Shown here: positions 11,465-22,700 of the stretch, in pieces
How positions within the stretch are numbered: the first letter of the stretch is position 1
Layout: each line of letters starts with the position of its first letter
Made by a program: the position numbers and the translations under genes
NCBI RefSeq assembly: GCF_000002075.1
Contig: NW_004797314.1
Span: 1,432,736-1,496,735 of the forward strand
Source of the DNA: Aplysia californica
Taxonomy: Eukaryota; Mollusca; Gastropoda; Aplysiida; Aplysiidae
Length of the DNA stretch: 64,000 bases
Reading direction: 5' to 3'
Notes under the pieces: model-generated
The model's database searches: none
Told to the model about the DNA's origin: nothing
The model's input: only the letters and a program-made list of their open reading frames with translations

Positions 11465-12487
11465 GGGGGGGGGCAGGCATGGTAGGCCTTATGAGTGTCC
11501 CTGTGGCTTTATGCACCCTGCATAATTTAGCGAAATTTGATCATTTTTTTCATAATTTCTGATTATTTTCCTTTATCATTCTTTGTTAAAGTTAACAGAA
11601 TCGCATAATTTCACATTTTTGGGCTCAGTTTGCATAATTTAGGAATTTTTCTTGCGTAAAACGACGGAGACAGAATGTTTCTATAAGCTGAGGACAAAAG
11701 TGTAGGCCAAGGACGTGTTCACAAATATATCACTAAAATCAGCAGTAATCTAGCCTGCACTCTTCATTTGCTTGTTGGGAGTCTGTGGTCAGACCAAAGG
11801 CATATAGTTATATTGTATTTTCACCGCATTTGTCAGCGTGCTCCCTTTTGAACAGAGATTATATGCTATGTGACAGCTTGGTGGTGTTTTACAGATAAGA
11901 CTAGGTGAAAGAGTACAATGTTGTTGAGAATTGACCATGCCAGAGCAAAAGAAGTGGAAAGGCTTTTCAGTCGAGGAAAAACAGCAGAGGTGAATAAAAA
12001 ATAAGCATCAGTAACACAAATTTGCAGATCGAAGTGACTGTACTATGAACCCAACCTGCATGTTAATGTCGCAGAGGGGGCATAATTCATGTAAAATTTG
12101 GACTCAATTGTCCATCTCTCTTGTTAGTTATAGCCTGAAATTCAAAGTAGCGAAATTTACATAGAAAAGATTTCGGCATCTTGCAATATGTGTGCTGAGC
12201 TGTATTCTTTCACTTATATTTCTCAAGGATTTTATGATTTTTTAACATATTTTATGTTGTTGTCTATCAGCACCAACAGCAGTTCACCGTCTGCAGTTCT
12301 TGCCACAGCATCCCCACTCAAATTCCCAGAGGCTATCCGGGCATCCGGCGTTCCCGCTCCGACATCAGAGAAAATAGAAACTGTCCTTTCAGCTCCAACC
12401 CGCTTTGTGGATCTGGAAAAATCACAGGACTGGACGGAAATTGTGAAACAGAAAATGATTGAAGCAACCAAGAGCTATGGTTGTTGA
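2549..12487 (+). CDS. THNSL2: Threonine synthase-like 2 (PLP-dependent phospho-lyase), complete
   Basis: Coding exons: 2549-2771, 4044-4238, 6080-6232, 6825-6976, 7306-7372, 9081-9226, 9848-9970, 10780-10925, 12271-12487. All have GT-AG borders and compatible phases, giving 473 residues, close to the size of vertebrate THNSL2. The ATG at 2549 has a good context (A at -3) and is the first ATG after the splice acceptor at 2524. Visible family marks are the threonine-synthase N-terminal domain (residues 1-75), the PLP-lysine motif LAFKDLA with Lys113, the phosphate/cofactor loop TSGDTG at 141-146 and the glycine loop PTGGGGN at 255-261. Animals do not make threonine; THNSL2 proteins are known as catabolic phospho-lyases acting on O-phospho-threonine or phospho-homoserine, giving 2-oxobutyrate, probably cytosolic. 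The residue before TSGDTG is Cys140. The gene ends tail to tail with the next gene. Family assignment is firm; the substrate is inferred from relatives. Confidence 0.95.
2796..2960 (-). mobile_element. LINE 3' fragment (reverse-transcriptase ORF C-terminus)
   Basis: On the minus strand one frame reads [20 protein letters not shown], matching the W-x-x-x-x-x-x-A-x-D-R-x-x-W-K tail found at the end of many non-LTR retrotransposon ORF2 proteins. A clearly related copy lies at 37950-38150, also minus, and both end at an ATC/GAT trinucleotide run, as a LINE 3' end would. Only the last part of the element is present. Confidence 0.6.
3195..3545 (-). mobile_element. Candidate tRNA-derived SINE
   Basis: Read on the minus strand from 3545, it has a tRNA-like head: an A-box-like TGGCCCTGAGGTCAAGAGCG and a B-box-like GGATCAATTCC. 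A body follows with a short hairpin (CCCCATAGT...ACTATGGGG) and the conserved-looking stretch AGTAAGAGGCGACTAAAGG. Head and body look like one insertion. The SINE call is by pattern; the family is not named. Confidence 0.5.
3840..3955. repeat. AT- and ATT-rich simple sequence
   Basis: Short (AT)n near 3857 and a run of TAT/TTA trinucleotides at about 3905-3952, just upstream of THNSL2 exon 2's acceptor. It may be the tail of an older retroelement; nothing else is visible. Confidence 0.7.
4597..5402. mobile_element. TA-flanked inverted-repeat element with GCGTGCTT-type subterminal repeats (family C, copy 1)
   Basis: The left end TACAGTCCATGCTGGCTTTA is matched by the inverse of the right end, which reads ...AAGCCGGCATGGACTGTA. 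TA is at both ends, the target of Tc1/mariner-like elements. Inside each end are repeated words of the type GCGTGCTTAAAGCCG. No transposase frame is seen, so it is non-autonomous. It lies between THNSL2 coding exons 2 and 3. Confidence 0.75.
5463..5605. repeat. GT-rich imperfect microsatellite
   Basis: Interrupted TGTG repeats with CATG steps in the THNSL2 intron. The open frames over it are low-complexity artefacts. Confidence 0.85.
5862..6045. mobile_element. TA-flanked MITE, family A copy 1
   Basis: It carries the family ends (TCGAACCTG...CTCTAAAGG on the left; CATCTTAGA...CAATTGTA on the right) and the internal ACTTCCCATTTCCTCCCTTG block shared by copies at 14419, 31986, 47118 and 48901. 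It lies 34 bp upstream of THNSL2 coding exon 3. Its left end is more diverged than in the others. Confidence 0.7.
7646..8693. mobile_element. TTAA-flanked inverted-repeat element (piggyBac-like), about 1.05 kb
   Basis: The ends are TTAACTCATTCGCTACG and its exact inverse CGTAGCGAATGAGTTAA. The TTAA at both ends is the piggyBac target duplication. The interior is AT-rich on the left and GC-rich on the right, with no transposase-like frame. A perfect 20-bp palindrome sits at 8258-8277. It fills most of the intron between THNSL2 coding exons 5 and 6. Confidence 0.8.
10439..10596. repeat. Compound CT / AC / C microsatellite
   Basis: CTTTCTCT repeats (10439-10487), then (AC)n (10499-10563), then a run of C near 10575-10590. 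It lies in the THNSL2 intron before coding exon 8; overlapping frames are artefacts. Confidence 0.9.
11430..11473. repeat. (GA)n followed by a G run
   Basis: AGAGAG repeat ending in a run of G, in the last THNSL2 intron. The flanking 11.5-12.1 kb repeats the word GCATAATT several times but shows no frame or clean ends. Confidence 0.9.
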
Positions 12488-12985
12488 GAATTATGAAGTT
12501 CTTCTCTAAGTTAGCAGTAAAAAAGATGGACTGTCAACTTACATTTTTTTAAACTTATGATAGAAAACAGCTTACATATATTTTTTTATGAGTACCTTTT
12601 ACTTATATGAGATATTTTGAGCCAAGGTATATGATTTTAAAGTTTTGAAATGACAATTGTGCAATAAATGATATGACGAAAAGATGTGATATGTTTATAT
12701 TTAGCCTTGAATTTATCATGTGAAGATACCAGTATAAAATTGTCAGGTCCCTCAGCTTGACTGCTGTACTTGGTTTTGACATCAGTTTGGAAGTTTGATT
12801 TGGCAGTCTATGTGGGTTTTGTATCTTGTTATATGTTGCACAATCCTACATGAAAGGAATTTTGCTGTTATACTTGTAAATCTTGTGCAGAGTGCTTTGG
12901 TTGTGATCAGTACCTCAGAGTCAGATTACAGGCTGGCTCAGACTGGAACTAGAGAGGAATGCATATATGAATGCTTAGCAATAAA
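12488..12985 (+). promoter_or_regulatory. THNSL2 3' UTR with two poly(A) signals
   Basis: After the stop codon the sequence is AT-rich and non-coding. AATAAA occurs at 12663-12668, followed by a T/GT-rich stretch, and again at 12980-12985. Either could set the mRNA end, giving a 3' UTR of about 0.2 or 0.5 kb. Confidence 0.55.
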
Positions 12986-13230
12986 CATGAAATGATTACA
13001 CACCATCCGTCTCTGTTATTATAGCCACTAGAGGCTTTTAGAAAAAAACGTGTAGTGCACCATGAACTCTTTGTTTCCAGATCCCCACTGAAGTGGTATT
13101 TTGGGGGTACTGATTTCATCAACCCCCAGATCCTTACCTGGTCCTGTGCTACTTTAATTACCTGTTCTCACCGGTATTGTGATTCTCTGTCTAATTAAGA
13201 ATAGTTTGAGTGCTCACACAAACAAATCCA

Positions 13231-13498
13231 TTAACCCTTTGAGCCCTGACTTCCTGAGGCTACCGTGCCCCTCTGCCTGAGCTCCTGAGCGATATATTAC
13301 TAACATTCATGTGATCATCAGAATCTAATTCAGAAAGATCTTCAAAATAATCAATAATGTCTTGTGTGGTAAACGCTGTTTTCTGTACACGTTTTGTCTC
13401 AGGCGGGCAGGGTTGGGGATGGGGGTCTCGCTCTCCAGTGTACTGGTGGCTTAGCATACGGACCGGTTTTACCAGTGGCAAGGGCTCAAAGGGTTTAA
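13231..13498 (-). mobile_element. TTAA-flanked MITE with remnant of a piggyBac-type transposase N-terminus
   Basis: The ends are TTAACCCTTTGAGCCCT and AGGGCTCAAAGGGTTTAA, inverse of each other, flanked by TTAA. On the minus strand, 13481-13260 is an open frame of 73 residues containing DIIDYFEDLSELDSDDHM, the kind of acidic stretch that opens piggyBac transposases. It therefore looks like an internally deleted piggyBac that kept its two ends and the start of its gene. It lies between the two genes. Confidence 0.75.
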
Positions 13499-14418
13499 CA
13501 TTTGACTTAAGTATAGCAGTTTTAAGTTAACACCTTCAAATTGGATGCGTAAAGTTGTGGTATATCTTTTGTACAAATAATGCTTTAATAATTTTCATGT
13601 CAGTCTTGTCACATGAACGTATTTTGCCTCTGTACGGTAATCTCATGACTCTGGACTTGATGACAATTGGATTAGAAGTACAAGGTGGAGAGAGGATTTG
13701 AGCATGAAATTGAATATTATTCACTGAAGGAATCAGTTTTTGGCTATATAAGGTATTGAAGTGTAATAACTTTGAAGCTGATATTTTCAAAACTGTCTAC
13801 CTATCTTTTTTTCTTGTTAAAACATCTCTCAAGACATCAGAGAACAAATGCATCCCAGCTTCATCTCAAATGTCCGCTTGAGAAAGGTCAGAGACACTGG
13901 AAGCCTGTATGCATACACAGAAAACATCGTGGATAGGGAAGAGAGGAGAGATTTGTGCGCTAAAAGAAGGAGTGCGTAAGAAGGGAAAAAAAAGAAAGGT
14001 CAAGTATCGGGGGGAAAAAAAATTAAGACAAGATCTTTAAAAAGGCTCATTTTTAGTGAACATTGAGCTAGTCAAATGACAAGATGTTAAGCTCGTAGTT
14101 TACTAATGAGTTGGGTGAAAATATTTGGCGACTTGTGTATAGAAGCGAGAGTATCTGAGAATGGTCCACTGAAATGTGTTAAAGACTCAAAATTTCTGCA
14201 ATATCAAATGTAAGCGGTAATGTTCTTAAAAAACAATTCTTATTATCCTTTTTAGAAATGAGCATGCAGCCAATATGAATCTCCAAATTCGTTTTTGAAG
14301 ATCAGTTTCCACAGCTTTGCTTTCATTAAAAAAAATGTCATTTTGAGGTATTGCAAAATGCAGAAAATAAGGCAGGACCACAGGACTATATCAACAAAAG
14401 CAGAAAGTTCACACAAAC

Positions 14419-14600
14419 TACAGCTGAACCTGCTCTAGGGACCATCTGTTCAAGACGATCACCTGTACAAATGACCACTTCCCACTTCGTCCCTCGCATT
14501 TTTTATACAACAAAATGACACTGCCCAAGATAACCACCAGTCTAACACAACCATTTTTTTTCTTGACAAAGGGTGGTCATCTTGGACATTTTCAACTGTA
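14419..14600. mobile_element. TA-flanked MITE, family A copy 2
   Basis: The left end TACAGCTGAACCTGCTCTAG and right end TCTTGGACATTTTCAACTGTA are imperfect inverses. The middle holds CACCTGTACAAATGACCACT and ACTTCCCACTTC, shared with the other copies. It is intergenic. Confidence 0.8.
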
Positions 14601-15179
14601 TATATATATTATATTAGTTGGTACATGCCATGTCAGGGTGTCCATGAGGTAGGAGGCTATTACTTCGTTTGGCCTCATTTTCATATTGCTCTGAGTGAGC
14701 TGCAGTGGGCATATTGTGGAGGTTTGACTAAGCACCGCTTTTGCCATACAAATAATCCAAGGAAACTCTCAATTTGAAGACTAAAAATGAGCAAAAAACA
14801 CCAACAGGATAACTGTGTGAGACCAAAGTAATGGTGTATTTACACAAAATCTTTCTTTCCTATCAAACATCTATTGACCCTATCTCTCCTCCTATTTTGT
14901 GTTTGTTACTCTCTTGTAACACCTCTAATCTTTGGCACTTATATGACATAGTGTTTCATGTGCCATAAAACTCTTATTAAAACTCAACCATGCATACCAG
15001 AGAGAGGTATTATTGTGTGCTCAATTGCCTGTCTCCTAATGGACAATATACTACGGCGCTAGAAATATTAGGATTAAAAAAAAACTCTTTTATACAAGGT
15101 GAGCAAGAAAATTTGTCGCTCATTTTTCTTAGGATGATTACAGTAAGATTGTTTGGCTCAAACATCCTTCAGTTATTTA

Positions 15180-15303
15180 AAACCGCAGGCTTTAGATTTC
15201 CACATCGATTGCAGTATCTGAAAGCAAATTATGCTAGTCAACCATTAATCCGTGTTGAGCACTATATAAATGTCATTTATTATTATTATTATTATTATTA
15301 TTA
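15180..15303 (+). mobile_element. Retroelement 3' tail ending in (ATT)n
   Basis: The string GAGCACTATATAAATGTCAT followed by (TTA)n closely matches the ends at 34650-34705 and 47030-47085. A shared tail of this kind ending in a trinucleotide run is typical of SINE or LINE 3' ends. The 5' limit cannot be set. Confidence 0.5.
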
Positions 15304-17047
15304 ACCATCCTTGTCACTATACGGTATATACCGCCAGAAAAATGAAGTTAATTTCTAGCATTCACAAAAATGTCAGTACAAACTGTTATATTGTTGGTGT
15401 TAATGTTCAATCACAACACAGACAAAAAGACTGAAAGGAATAAGACTCTAAAATTTTTATAATTTTGCTGTATATTTTATTAGCACATGATCGTGACAGA
15501 GTCATTGGTCAGATATTAAGTCGAGTAAATTCTGGACGGAAAAAAACAATATTTTCTGTACACAACAAGAGATAAAAAACAAATTCAACAAGACGGTTGC
15601 ACTATTATTAACAACATCAGCTGAAGAAAGTTAAAAAATTAAAGAGCATATTAAAATTGTAAATGCATTTTGGTCACAATTCCTTAGTGTATTTTTTTTC
15701 TTCTAACCCACTTTTATACTACTAACTGCAAAGAGTAATAGTTGAAAGTAGGATGGACCTAACTAATGACTAATGGTGAACAGGTGTCTCTTGAACCTAA
15801 AATTACAGAAACTACAACATTTGTAAGGTGCATGCCTGAATGGAATGAATGTGCCATGAACATGAAAGGCCAAAAACTATGAACAAAGAAATCCCATGAC
15901 ACTTATCTGCATTCAGCACAAAGAAAAGGGTAGTTAAATTCTGTATTGTATAGTTACATTACCTAAACAGATCGATGAAACTAAACTTATAATAATAATA
16001 ATAACAATTATAGCAATGCACTTCTACAGACACCAAAGGATTGATGTTGCTGAAATATTTAACACACTCTGCGAAAAACAGTAACAATAACACAAATTTC
16101 TCTGATGAAATAGAACTTAAGTTCAAATGTTTACATGGAATGTGCTTTCAAGTCATATCAGGCAAGACATATGTAAAACATGAAGAGGACGGAAAAGCTT
16201 TAGTAAACAATAAAAAGAACTTAGTAAATTTATCACTGTCAAAAAATAGATAAAAGGAAAAATAGATTTTAAAAAGTTAATCTCACAAATACAAAAATAT
16301 GTACAATTTCAGCCTAACATTCTGATTTTTACCCTGTTGGGTTAAAATCAAAACGTTTTCCTTCGTCCATCAGAATAATACCTTTATGTGAGCATCTTAT
16401 AGGCACTTTGATCACAGTTATGCTGCATTAATGTAAATATGTATCACATAAGGGTAATAAAATCCCTCTTGGACTTTAAAAAGCTTAAGAAAACATTGAA
16501 ATATAATTTCAGACCCAGCTTCTTCAAAAATGTATTGTATGCAAGTCATCACCCCACAGTTAGGGAAAAAATGCAATCAAATGAGGAAACCATGAGGTAC
16601 CATACAGTCTGATGTGAGGAAAAACTATGATACTTTCATCAATTTAATCCATGTCTTATCTCACCTGTTTATTCACCCCCTTTCTTGAGTTGTTTTCCCC
16701 CTGATATCTGTTTCTTCCTTTTCCTGCTTCGTCGTATTCCGCCTAGTTTCTAATTCACACCATATCTTGATACAATAGCTTTCCAGGATGTCCACTTCTT
16801 TCCTTCACACAACTTATTTATTTTTTGCTCCTCCAATTTCTTTTCTTTTTCTTTTTGTCCCTGATATCTGTTTTAACTCTTCACTAAGAAATCTTTATTC
16901 TTGCGTTCTTGTTTTAGTATTTCATATTATGTATTTTTTTCTCCTTCAATTTCTTGTCTTTACTGGGTTTTTTGTCCCTTGTACACATGTTAACTCTCAC
17001 AAACAATCTTTACTCCCATATATTAAAAAAAATGTTTTCCACATTAT
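15304..17047 (-). other. Probable 3' UTR of the giant gene; no coding sequence seen
   Basis: Downstream of the stop, AATAAA signals on the minus strand lie at 16899-16894, 16822-16817, 16673-16668 and 15481-15476. The transcript end cannot be chosen from sequence alone. The stretch is AT-rich, holds no convincing reading frame, and contains the degenerate tandem repeat listed separately. Confidence 0.35.
16680..17020. repeat. Degenerate tandem repeat, about 118-bp period
   Basis: The block with TTTATTTTTTGCTCCTCCAA, TTTTTGTCCCTGATATCTG, TTTTAACTC and AATCTTTATTC (about 16800-16900) returns diverged at about 16920-17015 (TTCTCCTTCAATTTCTTG, TTTTTTGTCCC, GTTAACTCTC, AATCTTTACTC). A third partial copy starts near 16680. 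It lies just past the stop codon of the giant gene. Confidence 0.6.
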
Positions 17048-19799
17048 TTATTTTTTCCCAGACTTTTGTTGCCTCCCTCTCCTTGGGGCGGGCTGAGTGG
17101 GTTCTTCCACTGTTGCCTGTTTGTCTCCTCCGGCCTGAGCCTCGGACAACAGCCTCACTATCCTGTCCTTGTTCATGGTCAGCTGACTGGTCTCCTGGCG
17201 GGCCTCAGCCAACTGTTCTTGAGCTGTGGTCAGTTTGTCCTTGTGAAGACCTTGGTCCTTCCCTCGGCTGCTCTCAAGGAGCTCCAGTTCTGCGCTGACC
17301 TCTTCTTCCAGTGCGCGAATCTTGTCCTGCTGTTGGATCAATTGCTGGTTAACTCTGGCAAAGTCTGCACTGAGCTCATCCACTTTGTCCTGTGGATAAA
17401 TGGTTTTAAAAAATTTTGTTTAATTGAAAACAATTACACAAAGGAATATCACTTATAAGTACCAAAAAAAATTATGAGTTGGAAAAGAAGGCACTTAACA
17501 CAAATTTTCCTCACTTCACCCAGGTGTGAATGGGTACCTTGCCATAGACCTGTGAAAGATTTTTCAGTATTTTAGAGCCTGTATAATGGCAGCGTGCACT
17601 GTATGTTTTCCACGAAGTTAAGATTGTTTCCCAGTTGTTTATTATTGAAAATTTTACTAAGATCTACAACATGTTTACCCTTTACTTTCTACTGGCGGCT
17701 AGCATTCCCTGCCCATGCACCAGAGTCACTATTAATAAATATACAGTGTAGTCTGCTGTTAGCAAAATTTGCAGGACCACCTAATTTTCTTTTGATTAGC
17801 CGAGTTTTTGGTTTAGAGAGGTTGCTCAAATGCAAAAAAAATTTTTTTTCGGATTGATCGCGTTTGATTTAAGCAGACTCTACTATACATAGTGCAAGAC
17901 AAAAGTAACTTAAGACAGGTTATTTGACCTATTAGAGGAAACTTATAGGTATTTTTCCCAAGGGTGCTGCTTTTCATTGTAAGTAAAGAAACAGCTTGAG
18001 TTATTATTTTGGCACTACTTTCACCACAGTGTTGGTTATTTGAATGGTAGAGCTTCAGAACCTACAACCATCTCCAACAGGATGTTGTACAAAATAAATA
18101 ATCTTCTTTCAGAACCTTGGCCAAGAAAAGCTGCCGAACGTAAATTTGAACCTAGATTGGCAGTACTGGCAATAATATTAGTGTAAAGGTGCTTATATTC
18201 AGACGAAAAGATGATTCATAACCAAGCATGTCAAAATAAATATGCTATACATGTATAAATAAGAACTACAGCTTGATGATTGGTATACATCCACAAGCCA
18301 TGACAGTCTTCACGTTTCTGGAGAGTGCTACAGAGCACCAACTCTGAGCATTGCCAAAGTGCACAGGTCACCCAGTATAGAAACAGACAATATTCAGTCA
18401 AAAACTTGTAGGATTGAATCCTTTATCTAACCTTGCAGTCCTAATAGCAAAGCAATAACAAATGAAAACCCAGAAATATTTTTGGGAGTCTCTCTGTTAA
18501 CTGATCTTAACAAGAAATTAATATAGCATTGTCATACTTAATTCAGGTGCAGCCATCATCAGATATAAAATAACATTGTTGTATTGAGTCATAGCCGTAC
18601 AAAGAGATGGGTAAATAATAATTACAACATAACACGAATAGGTCGAACACAGCAGACTCGAAATCACGCATCCTTCGAACCATGTCTGCAGTCCCATTTT
18701 TCTTCTTCTTTATCTCTGTAAGATATCCTACGAACTACGGATCCCTTGAACTATTGAGGCTGGTCCTGACAAATTCGAGCTATCCGTGTCATAGTGTATG
18801 TAGGAGAGAAGCAGAAAGACCATACCATACCTAGACAGCTACCAACCACCCATAGAATAACAAATGGGTAATTTTAGAACTCCAAAAAGAAGGAGACAAC
18901 ACAAAAGTTCCATGCATTGTCAAGAAGAGAGCAAAAAACCGTAAACATTCCAAATTTTACCTGAGCAGAGTCTGGGGTTGGAGCAGCCTTCCGTGGTTTG
19001 TCTGTTTTGTCAGCTCCGTCTCTGTCCAGTGAATTCTCAAATGTTTGATACAAGGCGTTGCCACTCATATTTGCCATCACAAATGATGGAGCAGCCTGTT
19101 CTTGATTGGCTGCAGAGTTTCCTGAGGTAGCAGAAAACAAAAATAGCACATACATAACTTAGAATCTTGAGGAAGAGTAAAAATACTTTAAAACTCTGAA
19201 ACGTACCTTTAGAAGGAAGTAAAAGGAATCATCTTGACATGAATGTTTAAACAGAATACTGCTGCCAGTACCATTTTCACTATGCAAAGTTTTTTTCTGA
19301 CTGATAAGCCATTGGTGAACTTGAATTTTGTTATTTTGTTTAAGCTTCTGAACTTTCACAGCACTTGACATGCAACTAAAATTAGCTCACTATTCAGGAA
19401 TTTATATTCAAACAGACAGTCTTTACAACTGTATCTGTTATCCAATCTATTGCTGCATGCAAGACACAGACAGTAAAGTGTGGTACTGGTATAAATAAGG
19501 GTAGGTAATGTGTCCTTTCTATCCCTCTGTTATTTCTGTCATCGTCACCTCTTTTACTTCTTTCAACACTGCAGGATCACCAAATATCGATATTCCTCTC
19601 ATCAACTCAAAATAACACGAGTGAAAAGAAGCTTATTATACCCTCACCTGACGTCGAAAATTTACTGCTCAGATTTGCCATTTGTGACACAACATTTTCA
19701 TGTGATCCTTGACCTTTAGCCTGATGAACTTTGTCCTCCATGTCTCCCAGCATGCTCTGGAGCTTGTTCAGAGAGGCAAAGTCATTGTACTTGGCAATT
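17048..19799 (-). CDS. Exons 44-46: C-terminal coiled coil and basic tail
   Basis: Exon 44 continues the helix out of the globular domain (FASLNKLQSMLGDMEDKV), exon 45 is a polar Ser/Asp/Lys linker, and exon 46 is a final heptad-like coiled coil (QQLIQQQDKIRALEEEV) ending in a basic tail PRRGRQQKSGKK. The stop codon is at 17048-17050. An AATAAA overlaps the stop (17052-17047), but a signal further downstream is more likely to be used. Confidence 0.85.
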
Positions 19800-22700
19800 C
19801 TGTTCGTGGTGGTCACGTGGGCAGGGAGAGAAATAATAAAATATAGCATTTTGGGGGAATTTAGCAACATGAACTAATAGGATAACAACTTTGAGATCTT
19901 TTTTAATAACCAAACTTCTATGTCTCTCTATATGAATACTGTTAGTACACTTACGTCCACAAAAATATTTTATAGGAGCTTTTTTCAGTGACATAGTAGG
20001 CCTTTACACTTGCACAAAGAGAGGCTTTGTGGCTTAAGGCTTACCCTTGGGACGGGAGCTTTCAGTTTATATCATTCCTTCCCATGGAGCTTGCATCATG
20101 AAATGCAAAAATATGAGAGGCAAACACCCCTCAAAACAGACATATTTTGCTCATTTCCAATATTAAATTTAACTTATAATCTCACTTCTTGTATCAGCAT
20201 TTACTTCTTTAAAAAGTCAATTTACACGACAAGCAGGAATAAAATAAGAACAAGAAGACACAAAAACTAACTTTTCTACACCTGAACCTCCACTAAAAAG
20301 CAAGCACGGTACCTGAAAGTTTTAGTTTTAGTTAGAGTTTTAAGACATTGGCAACATAATTAGATTACATTAAATGCCGAGGATTAGAGAAGTAATAAGA
20401 CAGTAACAAACAAAGAAAAGAAGGAGGACAGATAAGGACAATAAACATTTGATAGGGAAGGAGCAAACCACACCATAACATACAAACAAAACATCATTAA
20501 CTCTTTTATCTCCAGCAAGTTGCTCCCAGTGGCTCGTGGTTGGAACTGTCATTCCGGTGAGCCGATCAGCAGCTCCGGCACATTCTTTTAAGGTGACTTT
20601 GACATCAAATTACTTTTCGGTATTTGCTGAAAACAGGTCTCTTTTATCGAGATTCCATTCATTAGATGACACACTATCAAAATAGGTTGACTTGTTTGAT
20701 GTAATGATCAGTTTAGTGACGTTTTTGTCATTTTTAGATTTAGTACCACAATAGGGCCTCGGCATAGTGGGTTTAACCCCCTCAGAGATAAAGAGTTAAA
20801 CATCTTTACATGGGAAAACCTTTACACAGTACCTCTGAGCCATTCTTTCCTTGGTCAGCTGTGCCCCATCTCTCATGGTATCAGGCATGAGACGCACGTC
20901 CAACAACTCCTCCATCATGCGTGTCCGGGCGTCCTCGCTCGGGCAACTGTCAAACATGGACTGGAGAAGCTGCTGAGCTTGGGCAGGGCTGAGATTTGAG
21001 CCAGGGTCTGTTGCATTGTTCTCCACCCGCCTTGTCTTAGACATGAACAAGTCATCACAGACCACAGTAAGGGCACGCTGGTATTCCTTCTGGAATTCTG
21101 GCGATGTGTCGTCCCTGAGGTCACCTGGATAAAAAAAACAAAACGCATCACTTTTGAGATATAGTGGAGTCAGTTTAAACCAAACACACTTAATCTGAAA
21201 AAGCAGTAAACCAAAATAAAATAAAATCACTGATCTTGTTTTTTCTTTATATATGAGCAACCTCTCTAAACTGAAGGTGTCAGGATAGGCAGATTTGCTA
21301 GAGATGCTCTTTTCAACATCTTATTTAACCCCTTCACTGCTGAAAAATTTCCATCAACATCTGTACCTAGAAAGTTAAATGTTAATTCAAGGAATATTTA
21401 AACTCAGAGAATGGTTTCAGAATAAGCAAAATCACAAGCTGTAACTAAAACAACTAAAACATGTGTCAACCAGATGAAACAATACGAGTGGAGAATACAA
21501 GCCAGAACCTACGTCTACCCAGCAGTGAAGAGGTTAAGCTAGTTACATCATAAACTGTAGTATAGGGCTAGAAACCACTATTATTTCCAAATAAAAAGAG
21601 ACAGACTGGAAGCGCCAGTGAAGACTTCAGATAAGCCCTAACAAAATCAAATTGACATCAAAGTACAGGTGAGGAAAGGCAGGCTAAGGCAGACACGAAG
21701 AACATACTCTCTGGGAAGACACAACAGTAAAATAAAGCTCAAACCATCAACTTTTCGGTGTTGTTAATAGCGTAACAGTAACATACATTGCTAGATTGAT
21801 TATAGCAACGATAAGTCTCAACAGCAATTCACAGCCAACTTACCAGACTTGATATGAGCCAGGCAGTGTGTCAACACAAGCACGTACTCTCCCACCGTCT
21901 CCAGGCGAGCAGCTCGGAGGTACAGGATCCTGTTGTTGGCATCGAAAGCAAAAGAGTTCCGGTACATGTTGCGAGAGAGCTGAGGGCTGCTGGGAATGCT
22001 CTCCGCCAGCAGGATGTTGACGGGTGCATGCTGGCAACGGCGAGCTATGAGCTGAGCAACATGGCAACCAAACTTGTAGATGACGAGAGAGCGAGCATTC
22101 AGCTTGTTCAAGTCCATGGGCTTCAGTTCTTTGTCGTTCTCCCAAGACTTTTCACGCTCGTCTACAAAACCATCACCTGGAGGAGCAGTAGGGTCAGGAA
22201 TAGGAACACCATCGTCTAATAATAGTGGGAAGTTATTTAGTACCTAGTACCTTACATGGATGTTGCGTGAAAACTAACAGTGAACACTCTTTTCAAAGCA
22301 TACACATCAGGCATCTGAATGACATTCAAATATGTGGCTTGTTATATTCATTTATAGCCTACTTTTTGAATACTGTGATATTTGACTTTAATAATAGGCC
22401 TACCTAATGATGATTCTTTCGCACACAAGTCAGACAAACATTTATACTAGATACTAGTACAGTCACTTTCTCCCCCATTCTAGCCACGAACCACTCACCT
22501 TCTGGCACACTCGGTGCAGACCTAAGACTGCCTCCAGCCACCGCCTGTTTCATGTTCTCCAGTTTCTGGTACAGCGGGGAAGCCATCAGCAGAGACATGA
22601 GCTCAGCCTCGTTGAGTGGAGCGGCCATTGCGTATGCTGGGGGCATCTCCTGGCTGCCCTGAGGCTGTGCTGGTTCGTCCGATGCCCCAGAGGTGGGCGC

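Larger units (their letters stand above)
12986..15179. other. Intergenic DNA between convergent genes, no gene recognised
   Basis: Apart from the two inverted-repeat elements (13231-13498 and 14419-14600), nothing protein-like or RNA-like was found. The small open frames here either lie inside the elements or have AT-rich, non-protein composition. Confidence 0.6.
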
